A DNA stretch of 64,000 bases from Leptasterias polaris (lineage: Eukaryota; Echinodermata; Asteroidea; Forcipulatida; Asteriidae), in the NCBI GenBank assembly GCA_037783415.1, contig JAZGTN010000059.1:992001-1056000 (forward strand), read 5' to 3'. Both the position numbers and the translations under genes were made by a program. Below are positions 24,801-30,800 of this stretch, one piece after another (within the stretch, counting starts at the first letter, position 1; each line of letters starts with the position of its first letter). The notes below the pieces were generated by a model. That model was not told the DNA's origin. It searched no databases and was given only the letters and a program-made list of their open reading frames with translations.

Positions 24801-27800
24801 TCCCAAAGTGCCTGGGTCTTTGTTCCGTCTATCATGCAGCTCACCATACATCTCTTACCCACTAGTCGGCTTACATTCGCTTGTCTTGAGGGGGCTATCG
24901 AACAAAGGTGGGACTTCTGGTAATTACTTTTGTAGGTTACTGGCCGTCCCGTGGCAGTAACCCTTGGCCGTTTCCCGGTTGATTGCGTCGCCACTGTCTG
25001 CATCCACGAGCAAAGTGCTCGCCAGAGCCACACTTGTAGCAATGCTCGCAACTATCTCCAGTGCCACTCCGTTGGCAGTTAGAACAGCCTCTCTGTCTGT
25101 TGGTGTCACGGTTGGTCCTAGGGGTCCACTGCTGGCGCTCACTAGGCTGGGCTAGCGACTGTTGCAGACCAGCTATCTGTGTTTTCAGGGTGGCAATCTC
25201 AGCAATTCCTGCCTTCAATTCAGCAAGGTCGGTCATTAAACTGCCTTGTCTCGGCTGCTCCTTGAGGTTGGTCCCCGAATCTTCTCTGCTTGATCCCAGC
25301 TGTTGTACCACTTTGACGGAGATGTGTTTTGCACTGGCCACGCCAAGTTTCTCTTGCCGTTCTGCTTCCTGGCGAGCTGCTATATTTATTTTCTCAAACA
25401 ACTGCTCATCCGTCGTACTTGGATTCTGGAGATAGGGACGCAACTCTGACTTGACAGCATCGCTCCTTAATCCAGTCAGAAGTCCATGCAGGAACATACT
25501 CTGTACAAGGGTGGGGTCATACTTCAATCCGGAACCTGCTTCCTGGCTTGCAAAGACAACTTTTTGTTTTAGATCAAGGGCACGAACGAGAAAACTCTGT
25601 GGGGATTCCTTGATGTCCTGAGTCACACGGGATAGTTGTTGATAAAGTTCTGTGGCATCTTTCTCTCGGTAATGTGACCGCAGAACTTGACGGAGACTGG
25701 GCAAGGCAAGGGCTACCCTACCTTCCAGGTAACTTCGCAAGGGAGAGCCTGGTGAAATCGCTCGGATAACGCCTTCAACGATCTCGCATTCGGTGTGGCC
25801 CTTTAGACGACCATTCTCGATCTGGTGAGCTAAGCTTGAAAAAGATAATTTATCTTTCTGGCCCGGCTCTCCTATCTGGCCAGAAATTTTGAACTCCCGT
25901 CTGGCTAGAGTCATCAAACTGTGGGGTGTGATGGGAGGGATGGGTTTCTTCAGCGCTAGCTCAGTATCTAGTATTAGTGGCTGTTCTCCACTTGCTGGTT
26001 GAGGAGGTGTTGTAGATTTAGATTCCATGGTCGGGGATGGTTCAGTCGATAAATCTGATGAAGCTTGGGGTTTCACAACTGGTGGCTGAGGCTCAGGGAC
26101 GAGTTTCTTTAGAAAACATTGTATCTCCTTGAAACTGTCCAGGCCTTGATCCTCCATCTCGTCTATCTCATCTCGGTTGAGATGACGGTTGACTTTTCTT
26201 ACGAGGATCTGGTGGTTGTCTTCTTTCGCCTCTAATGCATTATAATCGGGTAGATCGATGAACTCACAGACTTTGAGTAACTGGTCACGGGTGAGTTTAC
26301 TGACCTGGCACATCAAAGACTGGCATAGCTCCTGTGCGGACTTCTCCATCTTGGGGGCAACTCGTTTCTTCAAACTCTTTGTTTGGTCTTTGACTCCGCC
26401 CCTTGCTTGCTTTGTCCACCACTGCTATTCTCCTGTCTCTTGCACTACCAGGTCTGGACTCCTGTTACCATGGTTACTGTAGCTTGGGTCTTGGGTTCAG
26501 GTTCATGGTCGCTGGACAGGCGCTGTCGTTGAGCATTCTAACGGATGTAATGCTGAAACACACCTGTCCCGTCGGAGGTGCCAAATGTTGCACCCGTCGT
26601 GAATCAGAGATTCACTCCACGGTGTACATTAATGTTGCAATTCTGTATAAAAGGATGAAATAAGAATTCACAATGAGTTGGGTCTTTCACTTTTAATCAT
26701 ATGTCTTGATCTCACTGCCACATCCAGTATCTATCTTTAACAATAATAACAATACTTCTTAAACATTTACTTAGAAACTTGTCATTGTTTCGACAATAAT
26801 TACTTTCTCTGCCTCACTTCAATCCTAGTATCATTTGCAATAAACAAATACTCAGAGTGTCAATACTATACACTAGGTCGAAATCTATTAATGCTTACTA
26901 CATCTGTTCACTTCTGAAACCCAACTCCACAAGTAAAGCAATCGCAGTGTTTTTGCCCAATAGTCAAAACAAAGAAACACATTGACTTTAGAGAATAAAG
27001 AAACACATAAACAAACCCTACTGGGATATGAGCAAAGTCTTGGGTCTGATATAAACAAAATCAACTTGGCTAAAACAAGGCAAAGTCACTTTCTAACCTG
27101 GCACTTGCCTCTTAACAAATAAAACAAAGAAGGTTGTTCAGGCAGCAAGGCTATCCCAGGCTATCTAGGCTATTAAAGAGCTACCACTGACCAAGCCCTC
27201 AGGGGTTTAAGTTAATGACCCTGCTAGCCTTTTAGTCTCCACTCAGGGTTACTGTCTCAGACCAGGGTGGTCTTTTTGTACACGTGTATCTACATACATA
27301 AAGTACTGTACAACTAAACTTAGAAAAGATGGGGAACTACCCCTGCTTTTCCTCTAGAAATATACATAGTTGGAAAAGTCCTAAAACACCATTCTTAGCA
27401 TCAAACATTTCTATAGAATATGAGCTATCAGAAACTCAAGTTAATTAATCAAAACATAATAAGGAAATGGAATAAAAGTCTAAATCAATTCAGTACACTT
27501 CAGAGCCTTAACCATGTTTCAACCCAATTCAGTAAAGCATAGGCCTACACACATCATGGTTCATGGTAAAAGTTATAGCTAACTTTGAGGAGGTAAATCT
27601 CTCCTATCCTTAAGTTGAAACAAGTTTAGAATAATACCACATCAATCTATAGTTTATGAACTTATTAGATAATACAAATTAAAATCCACATACCTGTATA
27701 AAAGGATGAAATAAGAATTCACAATGAGTTGGGTCTTTCACTTTTAATCATATGTCTTGATCTCACTGCCACATCATCCAGTATGGGGGGACTGCTGTGG

Positions 27801-30800
27801 GGTGAGACCCATACCCACTCATTGAGGTATTTCCAACCTTTTGATTGGCTTAAATCGGCTGTTGAAACAAAGGGGTGGTCAAGCAGCTATTGAAAAATTA
27901 GAGGGGGCATAATAGTTGAAAATTTAGGAGGGGGCATAAGCGACCTCTACAATTGTCTGCACTGTTCTATCGTTGCATCCAAAGAGTTGCTTGCTGAAAT
28001 GGAGTCAAGTGCACACTTCATCCTGAGTTCCCCCATCTTGAGCCTTCCTGGTTACAATTACTTTTGAGGATGTCCTGATTTCATTACCATGCTCTTAACA
28101 GAAATTGTATATTTTACAGCTTTGAGCTTTCCAATTATCTATAAAAGATGTTAACGCAGCAGCAGCTATTCATTATGTTCCAGGACTTGGATTAATTCTG
28201 ATAATGATCACCAGAGAATAAATTTTAAAAAAGTTTATGTATTTTTACAGTTTTTTGCAGTAAAACATGTTTCTGAAGAATAACTTTTGAAGATGTCCTT
28301 GATGTTTGTTGTTGGTTTTTTGGAGTTACATTGTACAAATGCAAACAATTTTTGACATACCTGTTGGTGGGGAGTCGTACCCCTGTGTGGCACAGTGGGA
28401 AACCCCTGATTTGTCGTTTTAGGAAGAAATCTGGTTGACGGATTTGCTTCACGTTCCTTTGACACAAACAAAAAATAAAATAAAATTTGTAAACACTTAA
28501 ACTGGAATTCTTCTGACAATGTTTTAAAATAATACTAATAGTCATAATAATTGGCATTTATATCCGCCAATTTAAAAATGCATCCTGGTCACTGGGCCAT
28601 TTATTTCTTTCCTTGAACTATCTCAGGTCCCTGGGTAGTATACAGCCTGTGCTGCCATATGTAGCACATCAAGTTAAATCATCACAAACACCATTTCTGC
28701 CCTCACAAGTTCCCATTTACTCAAGGGTGAAGAGAAGAAACTATGATTAAGTGTCCTGCTCAAACATACAAGTCATTACCAAGATTTGACCCCACACCCC
28801 AATGATTTTGCTACCGGAACTTAAGTCCAGTGCACTAAACCACTCAGCCACGATACTCCCAAATGTTCTCACGGAAAATAAGAGAAGGAAGCAATTTTTC
28901 AAAAACTTACCATGATTTTAGATAAGACGGTTGTTACATGAGTATCACGTCCTATAAAGAAAACACAGAATTAAATGACGGATTGAAAAGAAACCACTAC
29001 ATTTTGTACAAAATACATTAATCAATTGTTTATTTTTCAAACATTAGAAAGTCAAAACTCACATAAAACAAATTACATTCTGCAAATACTAAATATTGGA
29101 ATCAGATGACGTAGTGAAATAAATAATTGCTTTACTTAAATACAAGTGGGAAAAACAATAAATCTCAATAGATAAATACAATGTTAAAACACACTTACTG
29201 TCCATTGCTTCCTCTGGGTCTTCCTCATCCTCAAGGTCAAAGGTCACTCTCTGAGCTCCTCCAGTCTGATGTAAAAGATGCAAGGAAAGACAATTCAAGA
29301 AATTGCAAGGTTTGCTTAGGCATTTGATGGGGATGCTCCAAAGAATAAAAGATAGGCGACTAGTTTATCAACTTAAGACCAGAGCTCAACTAGATGAGGA
29401 ATAAGCCATTGATCAGTTAGATTTTGAATGTCTGGTACAATAACTTCATCAGTCACAAGTAAACACTCAAACTTTATTCTCCAGAATTAAGGCAGCGATG
29501 CTATATGTCAACCGGTTTTGGGCAAGCTTTTGTACAGCAACCTCCAGATGGACAAAGGCTGGTACCATTGTGCCATACACACATTCATTCGGGAATGTGT
29601 GTGCAGGCGTGATACCACACAGAGGCAGTGGAGGCAATTGCCCCTGGTCATTGCCTTAGTGCCCCTTGAAATTTTCCAATAGAATTTTACAATTTTGTCA
29701 TACAGGTGTCCTTTAACAAGAAAACGCCATGGTACCCTCACCCTTTCAAAAACGAAGCATCCGCCTTGGTGCCCTTGCCCTGGGTGTTCCCCACCTTTCA
29801 CATGACTACAGGAAAAGCTTGCCTTGAACCGTGTGACATAATGATTTTCAATAGTCTGAGGAAATCTAAGCGTTCACTTGTGACCGAGCAAGCAATTGCA
29901 CCAGACATTAGCGCTTAAGCGAACTTCCGGGACCATCGTGGTCCCAACCATATGGAGTTTTACCTTGGGAAGATTTTGTTTCGTCTATAATTTTAGTTTA
30001 ACATACTTTATGACCATGAAAATTAAATATGTTGTTGGGAATGTACTACTAAGTGATAACAAATATGAAAGTAAAATCAATTCAACAATGCAACGAAGAA
30101 AACCCAATAATTAAACTTGACCTCTGCTTCCAGTTACTTGCAAAAAAATAAGAATTTGTGCCCACCTCCGATCACCAAATTTGTTTTGGTCGCGCGATGA
30201 TAATCACCAGACGCTGTAATTGCCAGACGCTAAGCCTTTTCATTGCAGTCTACGGTTGTCGAGGCGTCAGCGTCCTCTTTAAACTGCGTCACACGTTAAT
30301 TCTACGCCCGTGCGATCATCGTCTGCGTTTAAACCTGCTTTAGTGGTTGCACGTATTCAGGCATGGATTTACAAAAGGGTTTCCTAAAAAGTTCAGATCA
30401 AATAAGCATCCTTGTCCCAGAGTTTTTAGTTTGTTTCAACAAAAACTAACAAATGAATTGTGTGTTTATTATGAAAGCTAAAACTCATTTTATGCAAAGT
30501 GTAATTTAAAAACAATGATTTGATTTCAGAAAAAATATGTTCTTCACTTGACGTGTTTTCTCGCTTCGATACGCGCAAGACTTGCACAGTGTATTGGCTT
30601 ATGAGGAAAGAAAAATACATTTCTGAGCAGAGCAGAGATGTACAGAGCTCTGCAAGTGTCATCTTCCGAAGATGAAATTGTCTCCGAAATATTACATACC
30701 GAGAACAATTATTCTCTGCCAGGCTTATTTCAAGATGTCAACATCCTTAAATAAATTATCTGTGAAGTCATCATCCAGTTTTCAAGATCTCATTGTGCCG

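Larger units (their letters stand above)
18514..27951 (-). mobile_element. full-length Ty3/gypsy LTR retrotransposon
   Basis: A 9438 bp element inserted in the RPAP1 intron between exons 5 and 6, in the same orientation as the gene. In order on the minus strand: 5' LTR, primer-binding site, gag, -1 frameshift site, pol (protease, RT, RNase H, integrase), polypurine tract, 3' LTR. The integrase-after-RNase H order is that of Ty3/gypsy; no envelope ORF is present. The LTRs differ by two substitutions and one 3 bp indel that I could find over ~1.37 kb, and both ORFs are open, so the insertion is young and may be active. It makes up ~91% of its host intron. Confidence 0.96.

Noticed and set aside
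20171..25435. Numerous plus-strand ORFs opposite gag and pol
   Set aside because: They are complements of the retrotransposon coding strand and have no independent support.
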